A stretch of 64,000 nt of DNA from Lachnospiraceae bacterium (lineage in GTDB: Bacteria; Bacillota; Clostridia; Lachnospirales; Lachnospiraceae): the NCBI GenBank assembly GCA_030825115.1, contig JAPJQL010000011.1, positions 1 through 64,000 of the forward strand, given 5' to 3'. Made by a program: the position numbers and the translations under genes. The notes below the pieces were generated by a model, which worked only from the letters and a program-made list of their open reading frames with translations, was not told the DNA's origin and made no database searches. Shown here one piece after another: positions 8,282 through 16,947 of the stretch (within the stretch, counting starts at the first letter, position 1; each line of letters begins with the position of its first letter).

Positions 8282-8497
8282 TCAGTCTGCCACGATGATC
8301 TTATGCGCCAGCGCGCGGTTTAGGGCAATTTTGGTTCCCTTCACCATCAAAATCATACCGCCCGGGTTTTCTCCCACAACACGCACCCGCTCTCCCCGGA
8401 TAAATCCCAGGTCCTGAAGGTGGCGTTTCATCTCTTCCTGTCCCTTGAAATCTGTAATCACTCTTGTCTCGCCCTGACCCATCATCGCTAACGGCAT
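8282..8497 (-). CDS. feoA: FeoA-family protein (first copy)
   Basis: A 71-residue FeoA-like SH3 domain: QGETRVITDFKGQEEMKRHL, then GFIRGERVRVVGENPGGMILMVKG and a basic C-terminus. The frame stays open to 8542, but ATG 8497 has AAAGGGAG nine bases upstream and gives the normal FeoA length, so I use it. It is the first gene of the feo operon, and the Fur-box promoter is immediately upstream. The tandem feoA arrangement is common in Clostridia; each copy probably docks differently on FeoB. Confidence 0.93.
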   Translation of the reverse strand: MPLAMMGQGETRVITDFKGQEEMKRHLQDLGFIRGERVRVVGENPGGMILMVKGTKIALNRALAHKIIVAD

Positions 8498-8525
8498 ACG
8501 AACACGCTCCCTTTCATCTATCATT

Positions 8526-8607
8526 TTGATATTGATTATCAATTTCTTAATTATAATACGTTATCTCACTCCAAATGTCAATACTTAAAATTGATAATTT
8601 TTCTCAA
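8526..8607 (-). promoter_or_regulatory. feo operon promoter with two Fur-box-like sites
   Basis: Minus-strand -35 TTGACA (8576-8581) and -10 TATTAT (8553-8558, 17-bp spacer) are flanked by two 7-1-7 style sites. TTGATATTGATTATCAA (8526-8542) lies downstream of the start point, and TTGATAATTTTTCTCAA (8591-8607) lies just upstream of -35. The first is a close match to the GATAAT-based Fur consensus, so repression by a Fur protein under iron sufficiency is likely. Confidence 0.75.
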
Positions 8608-8618
8608 TAAGGCTATAT

Positions 8619-8653
8619 CAAAAAACGGGGAAGAATCCTGTCGATTCTCCCCC
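8619..8653 (-). terminator. Intrinsic terminator of the Trk operon
   Basis: On the minus strand GGGG-AGAATC pairs with GATTCT-CCCC around a 5-nt loop and is followed by GTTTTTTG, directly after the trkA-like stop codon at 8660. Confidence 0.8.
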
Positions 8654-8659
8654 GCCCCT

Positions 8660-9313
8660 CTATGGCAGTTCCTTCAGTATATTGTCCACATCCACTTTCT
8701 TCCCGATAACCATCAAATGTTCATCGGAACGGATCACATAATCCGCAGGCGGCATCAGCTTTGCCTTTCCATTGTCCTTTGTCCCGAGGATACTGATATG
8801 GTATTTGTTGCGGATGCTCAGCTCTTTTAAGCTTTTGTTCACCCATGACGGCAGCGGCGGAATCTCATAGATCGAATACTCCTCCGTCAGCTCGATATAG
8901 TCAAACACATGGTTTGCGCTGTAGCGTACCGCCAGCTTCTCCGCGATATCGCGGTCCGGGTAGATAACCTCGTCCGCCCCGTTCCTGAGCAGGAACTTGG
9001 CATGGATATCCCGGTTCGCCTTACTGATGACATACTTCCCGCCCATTTCCTTGATCAGGCTGGTGATCTCCAGGCTGCTCTGGAAATTGGTTCCGATACA
9101 GACAAAGCACAGATCAAAGTTCGATATCCCCAGGCTTCGCAGCACCGCCTCATTGGTACAGTCGCCAATCTTGGCGCTGACGACGTAGGGCAGCAGCTCC
9201 TCCAGGTTCTCTTCTTTCTCATCCACGATCATGACCTGATTGCCCAGATCTGCCAGGTTCATGCACAGATGGCGGCCAAACCGCCCCATGCCGATTATCA
9301 ATATTGACTTCAT
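8660..9313 (-). CDS. Trk/Ktr potassium channel regulatory subunit (RCK domain)
   Basis: A cytoplasmic gating subunit for K+ uptake that senses nucleotide. An N-terminal Rossmann RCK_N domain starts MKSILIIGMGRFGRH (GxGxxG at 8-13), with the acidic binding residue in VDEKEENLEE. A RCK_C (TrkA_C) domain fills about 140-217. The frame is open to 9406, inside the preceding gene, but ATG 9313 with GAGGAGAAG directly before it gives the canonical N-terminus. It lies 19 bases downstream of its membrane partner and ends at a terminator. Confidence 0.94.
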   Translation of the reverse strand: MKSILIIGMGRFGRHLCMNLADLGNQVMIVDEKEENLEELLPYVVSAKIGDCTNEAVLRSLGISNFDLCFVCIGTNFQSSLEITSLIKEMGGKYVISKANRDIHAKFLLRNGADEVIYPDRDIAEKLAVRYSANHVFDYIELTEEYSIYEIPPLPSWVNKSLKELSIRNKYHISILGTKDNGKAKLMPPADYVIRSDEHLMVIGKKVDVDNILKELP

Positions 9314-9332
9314 CTCTTCTCCTCCATTCTCA

Positions 9333-10697
9333 TTATCCGATGGTGATCCGCCCGATCGGCTGCTGCACATGGGCCACCCGCTTATGCTGGGTGAAGGACA
9401 GCGCAAAGGAAAGGCTGCCTACCCGTCCGCAGTACATCAAAAATACGATCACAAGCCGCGACATCGGGTTGAGCGCCCTTGTGATGCCGGTGGTCATACC
9501 CACCGTTCCGATCGCGGAAAACGTCTCAAATATCACATCCGAAAGCGCCATCTGCTGGGATGCCATAATATACAAAGACGCCCCCAGGGCAAGCGTTAAG
9601 TTGATCGTAAAGATCGCCGCCGCCCGTTTCAGCACGTCGTCTTCCAGCCTGCGCCCAAATGCATTTACCCCATACGTCCGCTGGATATTCGACCAGAGGA
9701 AGAGATAAAGCACGATGATCGTAGTCGTCTTTACGCCGCCCGCCGTAGATCCCGGGCTGCCTCCGATGAACATCAGGATCACCGTCAAAAACTTGCTGGC
9801 ATCCGTAAGCGAGCCTGTATCCACCGTGTTGAATCCGGCCGTCCTTGCCGTCACAGAACTGAACAGGGAGGTCAGGATCTGACCGCTGGTGCTCATCCCT
9901 GCAAGCAGATTATCCTGTTCAAAACGGTAGAACAGCCAGGCACTTCCAAAGAGAAGCACAAAACTGGTCAGCAGGACGATCTTGGTGTGGAGCATATATT
10001 TCTGGAACCTGATCCCATGCCGGCTCACATCATCCCAGACGACAAATCCGATCCCGCCTATGGTGATCAGCGACATGATCACCAGGTTGATCACCCAGTC
10101 GTCATAATAATTTACAAAGGAGCTGTACGCCCCCTGGCTGCCCATCAGGTCAAACCCGGCATTGCAGAATGCCGATATCGAGTGGAAGATCCCATAAAAG
10201 ATTCCGCGGAGCACCCCAAACTCGGGGATAAAACGAAATGCCAAAATCACCGCCCCGGCGCCCTCAAACATCGCCGTTCCGATGATGATCTTCTTTGCCA
10301 GCTTCACCATCCCGCCAATCTGCAGGGTATTCACACTCTCCTGCATCAGCCCCCGCTCCTTCAGCCCGATCTTCCGCCTCAGGATGATCGATAAAAACAC
10401 ACCGATCGTGATAAATCCAAGTCCGCCGATCTGGATCAGCGTCAGGATGACAAGCTGCCCAAACAGCGACCAGTGCGTCCAGGTATCATATACCACCAGC
10501 CCGGTCACGCAGGAGGCGCTGGTGGCCGTGAACAGGCAGTTTAAAAAACTGCTGACCTCCCCGTTCCGGCTTGAGACCGGAAGCATCAAAAGCAGCGTCC
10601 CGGTCAGAATGATTCCGATGAATCCATATGCAATAAACTGTGTCTGTGTCAGATGGCTCCGCACCTGATATAGTTTATTCGTTATTCGGTTTCCCAT
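9333..10697 (-). CDS. TrkH/KtrB-type potassium uptake membrane subunit
   Basis: The pore-forming K+ translocating subunit, with four pore-loop repeats in an 8-10 helix protein. Selectivity-loop segments visible include TATSASCVTGLVVYDTWT, SAFCNAGFDLMG, TARTAGFNTVDTG and FSAIGTVGMTTGI. Length from ATG 10697 is 454 residues, typical of KtrB. A longer frame up to 10796 adds a polar tail unlike the family. The ribosome binding site AAGGA is a little far from this ATG. It forms an operon with the RCK subunit. Confidence 0.94.
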   Translation of the reverse strand: MGNRITNKLYQVRSHLTQTQFIAYGFIGIILTGTLLLMLPVSSRNGEVSSFLNCLFTATSASCVTGLVVYDTWTHWSLFGQLVILTLIQIGGLGFITIGVFLSIILRRKIGLKERGLMQESVNTLQIGGMVKLAKKIIIGTAMFEGAGAVILAFRFIPEFGVLRGIFYGIFHSISAFCNAGFDLMGSQGAYSSFVNYYDDWVINLVIMSLITIGGIGFVVWDDVSRHGIRFQKYMLHTKIVLLTSFVLLFGSAWLFYRFEQDNLLAGMSTSGQILTSLFSSVTARTAGFNTVDTGSLTDASKFLTVILMFIGGSPGSTAGGVKTTTIIVLYLFLWSNIQRTYGVNAFGRRLEDDVLKRAAAIFTINLTLALGASLYIMASQQMALSDVIFETFSAIGTVGMTTGITRALNPMSRLVIVFLMYCGRVGSLSFALSFTQHKRVAHVQQPIGRITIG

Positions 10698-10832
10698 ATC
10701 CCATGAAGTCCTTCCCTTCCCGTCTTTGCACGGGATTTCCTCTATCTTACTCCCCTGCGCCGTTTTCCGCAAGAGACTTTCCGTAAACCTTGACAAAATG
10801 TATACACGGACCTTTCATGACCCGCCGCCCTG

Positions 10833-11648
10833 TTACCTCCGCCTGACAAGTGCAGTCACGTGAAAGACCAGGAATGCCGCAAGATTTACCAGCACCACGC
10901 TGGCTCCTGCCGGCGTGGACAGGCGGTAGGAGATCGCCATGCCGACGCAGAAACAGACTACAGACAGGATTCCCGAGGAAAACACCACCCCCCGGAAACT
11001 CTTAAACAGCCGCATCGAGGTCAGCGCCGGAAAGATGATCAGGCTCGATATCAGCATCGCTCCCATCATACGCATCCCCAGCACGATCGTCACCGCGGTC
11101 AGTACCGCGATCAGCACATTGTACATGCCGACGCGCACGCCTGCAGCCCTGGCAAAATTTTCGTCAAATGTAACCGCAAATATCTTATTATAGCAGAACA
11201 CAAACAGACCCAGCACCACAAGCGACAAAAGTGCGCTGAGCGCCACATCCTGCCTGCTCATGGCAAGAATGCTGCCAAACATATAGCTGCTCACATCCGT
11301 CGTCATCCCGGTCGTTAAGGAGGTCACCACGATTCCCATCGCCAACGCGCTGGCAGAGATCATGGCAATCGCCGCGTCGCTTTTGATCTTCCCGTTTTCC
11401 GTGATTCTGAGCAGGAAAAATGCCGCCAGCGTCACGACAGGGATCGAAACTTTTAACGGCGACCAGCCGATTGCAAGGGCTATGGACAATGCCCCAAACG
11501 ACACATGGGACAGCCCGTCCCCAATCATGGAATATCGTTTCAGCACCAGGCTGACTCCCAAAAGCGAAGCGCACAGAGAGACCAGGATGCCTCCGATCAA
11601 CGCCCTTACCAGAAACGGATAGGACAACATCTCCCGTATCATGCTCAT
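10833..11648 (-). CDS. Metal ABC transporter permease (ZnuB/MntB family)
   Basis: Membrane subunit of a zinc- or manganese-type ABC importer. The 271 residues contain about eight hydrophobic helices and the family signatures GDGLSHVSFGALSIAL and the AxGxxV segment AAGVRVGMYNVL. Its start overlaps the stop of the ATPase gene by 4 bases (ATGA), showing translational coupling. It is the last gene of the three-gene operon. With the acidic/His loop in the binding protein, zinc is the favoured substrate, but manganese is not excluded. Confidence 0.92.
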   Translation of the reverse strand: MSMIREMLSYPFLVRALIGGILVSLCASLLGVSLVLKRYSMIGDGLSHVSFGALSIALAIGWSPLKVSIPVVTLAAFFLLRITENGKIKSDAAIAMISASALAMGIVVTSLTTGMTTDVSSYMFGSILAMSRQDVALSALLSLVVLGLFVFCYNKIFAVTFDENFARAAGVRVGMYNVLIAVLTAVTIVLGMRMMGAMLISSLIIFPALTSMRLFKSFRGVVFSSGILSVVCFCVGMAISYRLSTPAGASVVLVNLAAFLVFHVTALVRRR

Positions 11649-12355
11649 TCCGGCTCACCTCCCAGAAACTCTTCTCCCGCCCGGCTGTTCAAATACTCCT
11701 CTGCCGTTCCGCTGAACAGAACCTTCTGCTGCATATGAAGGATCTTGTCCGCATGGTGGATGACATTGCGGATATCATGGGACACCATGACGATCGTAAT
11801 CTTCTCTTCCCGGTTCAGCCTGCGGATCAGTCCGTAAAACTCCTGGATCGCCGCCGGATCCAACCCGGTGATCGGCTCATCCAAGATCAACATCCGGTCC
11901 GTGGCGCAGAGGGCACGGGCAATCAGGACGCGCTGCTTTTGTCCCCCCGAAAGTTCCCGGTAACAGCTGTCCTTCAGCCCCAGGATGCCAAGACGCTCCA
12001 TATTGGAGACGGCAAGCCGCTTTTCCACCGCCGAATAAAACGGGCGGTTACCCCGGCGTCCAAGCGTCCCCGACAGTACCACCTCGTATACCGTCGCCGG
12101 AAAATCTTTCTGGGCAGCCGTCTGCTGGGGCAGATAGCCGATCCCGCCCCGCCTCAGTTCCTCAGAGACATACAAAGTCCCGCCGGTCGGCTTTAACAGC
12201 CCCAACAACCCTTTGATCAGGGTGCTCTTTCCAGAACCGTTCTCCCCTACCACGCACAGGTAATCCCCGGGATAGATCTCCAGGTTCAGGTCAATGACCG
12301 CATCATGGTTTTCGTACCCAAAATCTACATGTTCACAAATAATGAATGGATTCAT
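11645..12355 (-). CDS. Metal ABC transporter ATPase (ZnuC/MntA-type)
   Basis: Hydrolyses ATP to power metal import. Walker A GENGSGKST is near 37-45, the Q-loop in YLPQQ, signature LSGGQKQR, Walker B RMLILDEP, and H-loop VSHD. At 236 residues it is the standard single-domain length. It starts ATGA, overlapping the stop of the binding-protein gene, and ends overlapping the permease start. Confidence 0.95.
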   Translation of the reverse strand: MNPFIICEHVDFGYENHDAVIDLNLEIYPGDYLCVVGENGSGKSTLIKGLLGLLKPTGGTLYVSEELRRGGIGYLPQQTAAQKDFPATVYEVVLSGTLGRRGNRPFYSAVEKRLAVSNMERLGILGLKDSCYRELSGGQKQRVLIARALCATDRMLILDEPITGLDPAAIQEFYGLIRRLNREEKITIVMVSHDIRNVIHHADKILHMQQKVLFSGTAEEYLNSRAGEEFLGGEPE

Positions 12356-13362
12356 TCGTCAATTCCTTTTCTCAGGTTTTCAATATTCTGCTCCATCAGC
12401 TCGACATAGGTAACCCCCGCATCAAACTGTGCGCGTGTCACATTGTGGCAGGAATGCAGAAGAAGCGGCTCAGCGCCCGTCTCCTCCCCAATGATCTCCG
12501 CCACCCTGTGGCTGCTCAGCTCCAGATAATAGACAACCGGTATCTGCTCTTCCTTCACCTTGTCGATCAGATATGCGATCGTCTTTGCGCTCGGCTCCGT
12601 GTCGCTGCTGCACCCGGAGAAAGCCGCGCGGTAGTCCAGCTGATACTCATCCGCCAGATAACGGAACGGGAACTTGTCGCCGATCACGATCAGGTTTCTT
12701 TTCCTTGCGTCGGATACCTGGCGAAAACCGGCGTCGATCGACTTAAGCCTGGACAGGTAAGCCTCTGTCTTTTGGCGGTAAACAGCCGCATGCGGCGGGT
12801 CTCTCTGTTCCAGGACATCCCCGATGGCCGTCGTCAGCTTCATCGCATTGACCGGGGAGGTCCAGATATGTTCGTCATACTCAATCTCTTCCTCATGCCC
12901 GTCATAATCAATATAATCCTTATGTTCATGACCGGATTCCTCCATACCCTCCACAAGCTCTTCTTCCACCGTATCCACATAGTCCATCATCGTAATGATG
13001 GTCATATCCGACAAATCCAGCGCGTCCAAAACCTCATCCAGCCACCGCTCCATCTCCCCGCCGTTTCGGATCAGGACGTCTGCGCTCTGTATCAAACGCA
13101 TATCCGCCGGAGTGGGCTCAAAGGAATGGCTGTCCATCCCCGCCGGGACCACCAGCGACAGCTCCACCTGGCCGTCGGCAATCTGTCTCGTAAAATCATA
13201 ATAAGGAAACAGCGTCGTCACCACAGTCAGCCGGGTCTCCCCGCCTTCCTCTCCCGAAGGCTGTTCCGGGCGATTTTCAAAACTGCAGCCAGACAACAGT
13301 CCCACGACAACCATCAAGGCAAATCCCCTCAGCCACATATGGCAGCCACGTAATTTCAACAT
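12352..13362 (-). CDS. Zinc/manganese-binding lipoprotein of the ABC importer (ZnuA/cluster 9 family)
   Basis: Extracellular metal receptor anchored by lipid at Cys 26 (lipobox LLSGC). Expected metal ligands are His 79 in MDSHSFEPTP and His 165 in DEHIWTSP. The charged loop between about 132 and 164 is rich in Glu, Asp and His (HEHKDY, DGHEEEIEYDEH), the hallmark of zinc-specific receptors. At 336 residues it is complete. AGGAAG precedes the ATG. It is the first gene of the operon, whose promoter has TATAAT at 13434-13439. No obvious Zur box was seen. Confidence 0.92.
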   Translation of the reverse strand: MLKLRGCHMWLRGFALMVVVGLLSGCSFENRPEQPSGEEGGETRLTVVTTLFPYYDFTRQIADGQVELSLVVPAGMDSHSFEPTPADMRLIQSADVLIRNGGEMERWLDEVLDALDLSDMTIITMMDYVDTVEEELVEGMEESGHEHKDYIDYDGHEEEIEYDEHIWTSPVNAMKLTTAIGDVLEQRDPPHAAVYRQKTEAYLSRLKSIDAGFRQVSDARKRNLIVIGDKFPFRYLADEYQLDYRAAFSGCSSDTEPSAKTIAYLIDKVKEEQIPVVYYLELSSHRVAEIIGEETGAEPLLLHSCHNVTRAQFDAGVTYVELMEQNIENLRKGIDE

Positions 13363-13433
13363 CTGTCTTCCTGCTTTCTTCTTATTTTATAGCCTCTGCC
13401 TTTACATCATCTGCAATTTTCATACACTGCGCC

Positions 13434-13439
13434 ATTATA
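13434..13439 (-). promoter_or_regulatory. -10 element of the znu-type operon
   Basis: A perfect TATAAT on the minus strand, about 70 bp before the lipoprotein start. The matching -35 (TTTTCA, 17 bp upstream) is weak. Confidence 0.5.
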
Positions 13440-13491
13440 GCACATTTTACAATTTCTGAAAAGGACAATAAAAAGGATCAACGGAATCGCT

Positions 13492-13917
13492 TTACATCAC
13501 AAGCCCGCCGCCAAGGGCCCTGCAGGCCGCTCTGGCCTCTTCATCCGGTTCCAGCTGAGCAGTCACGCCCTCTCCACCGACTACAGAAGCCCCGGCAGCT
13601 TCCATCCGGTTCACCCATTCCCGCATCCACTCTCCATCGCCCCAGTCATAAGAGCCAAAAAGCCCCACGCTTTTGCCGGCTGCAAACTGCTCCACCTCGG
13701 ACACAAACGAGTCCATCTCTTCATCCAGTTCCTCCGCTCCCATGGCAGACGCCCCCAGAGCAAAACTCTCTGCATCCTTTAATGCCGCTGCGTCCATAGA
13801 AGACACCTCTGCCACATGCGCGCTGCCGCCCGCCTCTCTCACGCCCACGGCAACCTCCTCGGCCATTGCTCTTGTATTTCCGGTGCTGCTCCAATATACC
13901 ACATATACTTCTTTCAT
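13492..13917 (-). CDS. Flavodoxin
   Basis: A small FMN electron carrier that replaces ferredoxin when iron is scarce. The phosphate-binding loop SSTGNT is at 10-15, followed by the flavodoxin core with LFGSYDWGDGEWM (isoalloxazine-loop region) and a length of 141 residues. An upstream in-frame ATG at 13956 exists, but ATG 13917 with AGAGGA about 10 bases before it gives the canonical start MKEVYVVYWSSTGNT. It is co-transcribed with the DUF3793 gene 60 bases upstream, under two GTTAG-N6-CTAAC operators, which fits an iron-limitation role. Confidence 0.93.
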   Translation of the reverse strand: MKEVYVVYWSSTGNTRAMAEEVAVGVREAGGSAHVAEVSSMDAAALKDAESFALGASAMGAEELDEEMDSFVSEVEQFAAGKSVGLFGSYDWGDGEWMREWVNRMEAAGASVVGGEGVTAQLEPDEEARAACRALGGGLVM

Positions 13918-13977
13918 CTTCAACAATTCCTCTCTTTCTCTCATCGTTCCCTCCACATCCCCGATATCCGGGCAGTC

Positions 13978-14568
13978 TCAGGACACCGCAACTTTTACAA
14001 GAGGGCAGCCCTCTATGATCTCTTTGAGCGCCGTCTCCTTCGCCTCGTCATAGAGACGGAATACTTTTTCCGCACGTTCCCTGTTGTGATAGACCTTCCA
14101 GTATTTCGCCGTCAGGCTGTTTTTGCCCCGGTTGGCGATGAACCCTTCCACATCCTCCACCGGATACTCCAATAAGACCCCAAGCTCATGAGGGAATTCC
14201 TTTCCCGCCCCTGCATACTGCTGATAGCGGCTTCTGAGCCTGGCAAGGACACTCGCCACATCAAACTGTCCATAACCATACTGTAACAGAAATTCCCGGA
14301 CCTTTTTCTGTCTCAGGTGCCGTTCCAGCATTTCATACCGGTACAGATACAGTACCTCTTTTTGCGCATCCGCATACAGCAGCACGCAGATCACCCTGCA
14401 GCCCTGAAGATAATGCCGGATCCGTCTCCAGGTGCCTGCTTCCACCGAGATCAGGTTGGATATCTTGATTCCCTTTAAAACAGGCGCGCACTGTGTCGCT
14501 ACCTGAAATCCCAGCTTTTCCTCCGGGGTACAGTGTTCCAAAAATGTAAGCATCGTTTCCGCCGACAT
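13978..14568 (-). CDS. DUF3793 family protein
   Basis: A cytoplasmic protein of 196 residues with no known biochemical function. Family hallmarks are CAPVLKGIKISNLISV near 27-42 and the C-terminal half with HELGVLLEYPVEDVEGFI followed by GKNSLTAKYWKVY. DUF3793 genes are typically found in anaerobic Firmicutes beside flavodoxin and feo genes, and that holds here. AGGAGATTTTAA before the ATG fixes the start. Regulation is by the double operator at 14780-14821 and perhaps by a structured leader. A role in iron-starvation metabolism is inferred from context only. Confidence 0.88.
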   Translation of the reverse strand: MSAETMLTFLEHCTPEEKLGFQVATQCAPVLKGIKISNLISVEAGTWRRIRHYLQGCRVICVLLYADAQKEVLYLYRYEMLERHLRQKKVREFLLQYGYGQFDVASVLARLRSRYQQYAGAGKEFPHELGVLLEYPVEDVEGFIANRGKNSLTAKYWKVYHNRERAEKVFRLYDEAKETALKEIIEGCPLVKVAVS

Positions 14569-14665
14569 TTAAAATCTCCTTCCTTGTGCCTTCCGGCATC
14601 TGTTCTTTTTATCAGTATTCCCCCATTTATCTCGGTTATCAATCCGAAAAAAATGATAAGAGGGT

Positions 14666-14754
14666 GCAAGAAACCGCCCTTATTATGCGGGTATAAGAGC
14701 GGTCTTGCAGGAGTCATGAGCCTCCACGGTCAGATGGAGGGACCTTTTCAGGTC
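14666..14754 (-). other. Structured 5' leader of the DUF3793-flavodoxin message
   Basis: Read on the minus strand, three hairpins occur in a row within the roughly 230-nt untranslated leader. These are GACCT-GAAA-AGGTC with a GNRA-type loop (14741-14754), CCTCCA/TGGAGG (14721-14740), and a long stem GCAAGA..CCGC.CTTAT with its partner (14666-14708). A T-run follows about 13 nt after the last. I could not match it to a known riboswitch class. Confidence 0.45.
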
Positions 14755-14779
14755 AAATGTATAGAATATTCACATGTAA

Positions 14780-14833
14780 GTTAGTGTTTGCTAACCTGTG
14801 TATATGTTAGCACAGACTAACTGTCTTTGTCAA
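14780..14833 (-). promoter_or_regulatory. Promoter of DUF3793-flavodoxin with two tandem GTTAG-N6-CTAAC operators
   Basis: Minus-strand -35 TTGACA (14828-14833) and -10 TAACAT (14804-14809), 18-bp spacer. One exact dyad, GTTAG-CACAGA-CTAAC (14806-14821), fills the space between -35 and -10. The second, GTTAG-TGTTTG-CTAAC (14780-14795), covers the transcription start. Their centres are 26 bp apart. The placement is that of a repressor operator. Confidence 0.8.
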
Positions 14834-14900
14834 GAATTCCCGGCTGCAAATATTTCTCAATAACAATACCGGCAGTCCGGGTTTGCCTGGCAGTTCTTTG

Positions 14901-15818
14901 TTACAGCAGTTTTTTCTTTTTAAAAAATATGATCTCCAGGATGATGATCAGCACGCTGACTCCGATCATGACAGCATATCCATATTTCCAGGAAAGCTCC
15001 GGCATGTTCACAAAGTTCATCCCGTACCACCCGACCAGGATGCTCAGAGGCAGAAACAGGCTGGTCACCACGGTCAGCATATTCATCATATGGTTCTGGC
15101 TGATATCGATCTGACTCTGGTACATCTCACGGATCTGCAGCACATATTCCCGCAGCATCTCCACATGGTTGTGAAGCCGCTCGGCCCTTGCGGTGAACAT
15201 ACCAAAACGCAGCGCCTCCCGCTCTCCAAACAGCCGCTCGGCAGCCCCCTGCAGGTCATCTCCTGCGTCGATCAGCTGCTCATAGCAGGTGTGGAGGGCT
15301 AAGAGCTGTTTGCGGTAGTGGATCACCGTTTTATAGAAATTTTTTGGAATATGCTCTAAAAGCCCCTCTTCGATCAGGCTCAGTTTCTCTTCTAAATGCT
15401 GCAGATAAGGCACGTCCCCCTGTACCATCAGCTCCATAAAATCAGCCAGAAGGTCCGCAGGCGTATCACCCGCGCCATACCCCTGGGTCTTCAGTTCCAT
15501 AAGGATCCGTTCGGCATATGCCGTATCTCCGATAAAATACAGCGCCTTCCGGCTCAGATAAAATCCAAAACGGAACTTCGTCTGGAGCAGGTCCTCTTTC
15601 GCCGGGATCACCATCGTCCCGATCATACAGTCCCCCGCCGGCTCTGCCTTGCAGTACTGAATATTGGACAGGTAGTGGAGCAACAGCTTTCTGTGGGGAA
15701 TATGTTCCGGTTCTCTCTGGAATTCCTCCGCCGTCATCGTCCGGACCTGCACCTCCCCTTCCCGGTATTCATAATCCTCCTCCAGCTTCAGCAGCCTGTC
15801 TTTCAGCACATATTTCAT
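14901..15818 (-). CDS. corA: CorA-family divalent cation channel
   Basis: A homopentameric Mg2+ (or other divalent) channel. A cytoplasmic N-terminal domain of about 240 residues is followed by two C-terminal transmembrane helices; the pore-loop signature YGMNF is at 265-269. The charged C-terminus FFKKKKLL is typical. A TTG two codons earlier is possible, but ATG 15818 is better spaced from the AGGACGGGGG ribosome binding site. It is monocistronic, divergent from the MerR gene and tail-to-head with the DUF3793 promoter region. Confidence 0.93.
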   Translation of the reverse strand: MKYVLKDRLLKLEEDYEYREGEVQVRTMTAEEFQREPEHIPHRKLLLHYLSNIQYCKAEPAGDCMIGTMVIPAKEDLLQTKFRFGFYLSRKALYFIGDTAYAERILMELKTQGYGAGDTPADLLADFMELMVQGDVPYLQHLEEKLSLIEEGLLEHIPKNFYKTVIHYRKQLLALHTCYEQLIDAGDDLQGAAERLFGEREALRFGMFTARAERLHNHVEMLREYVLQIREMYQSQIDISQNHMMNMLTVVTSLFLPLSILVGWYGMNFVNMPELSWKYGYAVMIGVSVLIIILEIIFFKKKKLL

Positions 15819-15948
15819 GGTCAATCCCCCGTCCTTTTCTCATAGCACCATTATAGCAGAAATGAAAACATATGCAACGGAGTTTCCGCCCCGCGCCAGG
15901 CAGAAATCGTAAACTATCTTACGCTTTATTAACGTTTCATTACATCCG

Positions 15949-15977
15949 TTGATTTCACCGCCAAATCCTGCTATACC
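15949..15977 (+). promoter_or_regulatory. Promoter of the MerR regulator
   Basis: TTGATT (15949-15954), a 17-bp spacer and TATACC (15972-15977), about 58 bp before the ATG at 16036. Confidence 0.65.
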
Positions 15978-16035
15978 TATTCTGAACAACAGCAGTTTCC
16001 TGTATTCTGCCATCAAAACAGAATCGAGGTATCAC

Positions 16036-16845
16036 ATGGAAAAGACAAAATATTTAATCGGCGATGTCGCCAAACTGATGGGGCTCAGCAGAGACACCCT
16101 CAGATACTACGAAAAACGAGGTATCCTGAACTCCCACAAGGGGGACAACGGCTACCGCTATTATACAGATCAGGACATCTCACGTCTGGTCGGGATCCTC
16201 TACCAGCGGAAGATGAATATCAGCCTGGAAGATATGGAAAGCCTCTGGTCCGGCAACACGTTTTCCCAACTGCCGGATATCGTGCAAAACCGCCTGGAGG
16301 AAGAAAAACAGGCGATCAGGAAGCATGAACAGACGATCGCACGGCTCCGTCTGACCCAGTCGGACTGTAAGCGGCTCAGCAAACATGTCAACGAGGTCAT
16401 GTTGAAGGACTTCCCCATCGCCTATGTCATCGTTCCCCACAGCGACCTGCAAAAGAGTACCGGAGAATGGTTTCAGCTCTCCAGGGCCTATCCGGGGCTT
16501 GACATGATGTATACGTTTGACGAATATCGGTACCAGATGACAGACGACGGCCTTCAGACAGATTATCAAAATACACAGCTGATCCTCTATCAAAGCCTTG
16601 CCGAATACGTGGATTACAAGATTTTGGACGGGGCGACGCCCATGACGAAACCGGCCAGGTGCATCTATTCGTTCCGCACCTCCGAATCCAGGATTCCGGA
16701 TCCCACCGACCTCCTTTCCATGTTTTCATGGGCGAAGGAGCAGGGAATCGCACTTTCAGACAAGATTTACTCTACCTTTGCATTTCAGGGTCTTGACTCC
16801 GGCAGGCATACCTACTATCTGGAAATCTATATTCCGCTGAAATGA
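16036..16845 (+). CDS. MerR-family transcriptional regulator with effector-binding C-terminal domain
   Basis: The N-terminal winged helix-turn-helix YLIGDVAKLMGLSRDTLRYY (about 5-24) is followed by the MerR wing and a dimerisation coiled coil (about 85-115). A C-terminal domain of about 150 residues resembles GyrI-like ligand-binding regulators (BmrR type). Such proteins activate promoters with over-long 19-bp spacers by untwisting the DNA when a ligand binds. The frame is open back to 15949, but ATG 16036 follows GAGGTATCAC. The convergent neighbour, a cell-wall-binding protein, has exactly such a promoter, making it the likely target. Confidence 0.9.
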   Translation: MEKTKYLIGDVAKLMGLSRDTLRYYEKRGILNSHKGDNGYRYYTDQDISRLVGILYQRKMNISLEDMESLWSGNTFSQLPDIVQNRLEEEKQAIRKHEQTIARLRLTQSDCKRLSKHVNEVMLKDFPIAYVIVPHSDLQKSTGEWFQLSRAYPGLDMMYTFDEYRYQMTDDGLQTDYQNTQLILYQSLAEYVDYKILDGATPMTKPARCIYSFRTSESRIPDPTDLLSMFSWAKEQGIALSDKIYSTFAFQGLDSGRHTYYLEIYIPLK

Positions 16846-16859
16846 TATGAAACATTACA

Positions 16860-16902
16860 AAAAATTCCGTGGGATGCATCACGCATCCGCACGGAATTTT
16901 TA
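16860..16902. terminator. Bidirectional intrinsic terminator
   Basis: AAATTCCGTGxGGATGC pairs with GCATCCxGCACGGAATTT (16862-16877 with 16883-16899) around a 5-nt loop, with A/T tracts on both sides. It separates the merR gene (+) from the convergent cell-wall-binding gene (-). Confidence 0.88.
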
Positions 16903-16947
16903 TGATCGGAGAGAGTGTATCTTTTGTGATGTTGCAGGAATTTCTGT

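Noticed and set aside
14720..14754. Hammerhead-ribozyme-like or known riboswitch motif in the DUF3793 leader
   Set aside because: The conserved CUGAUGA core is missing, and no known riboswitch consensus matched.
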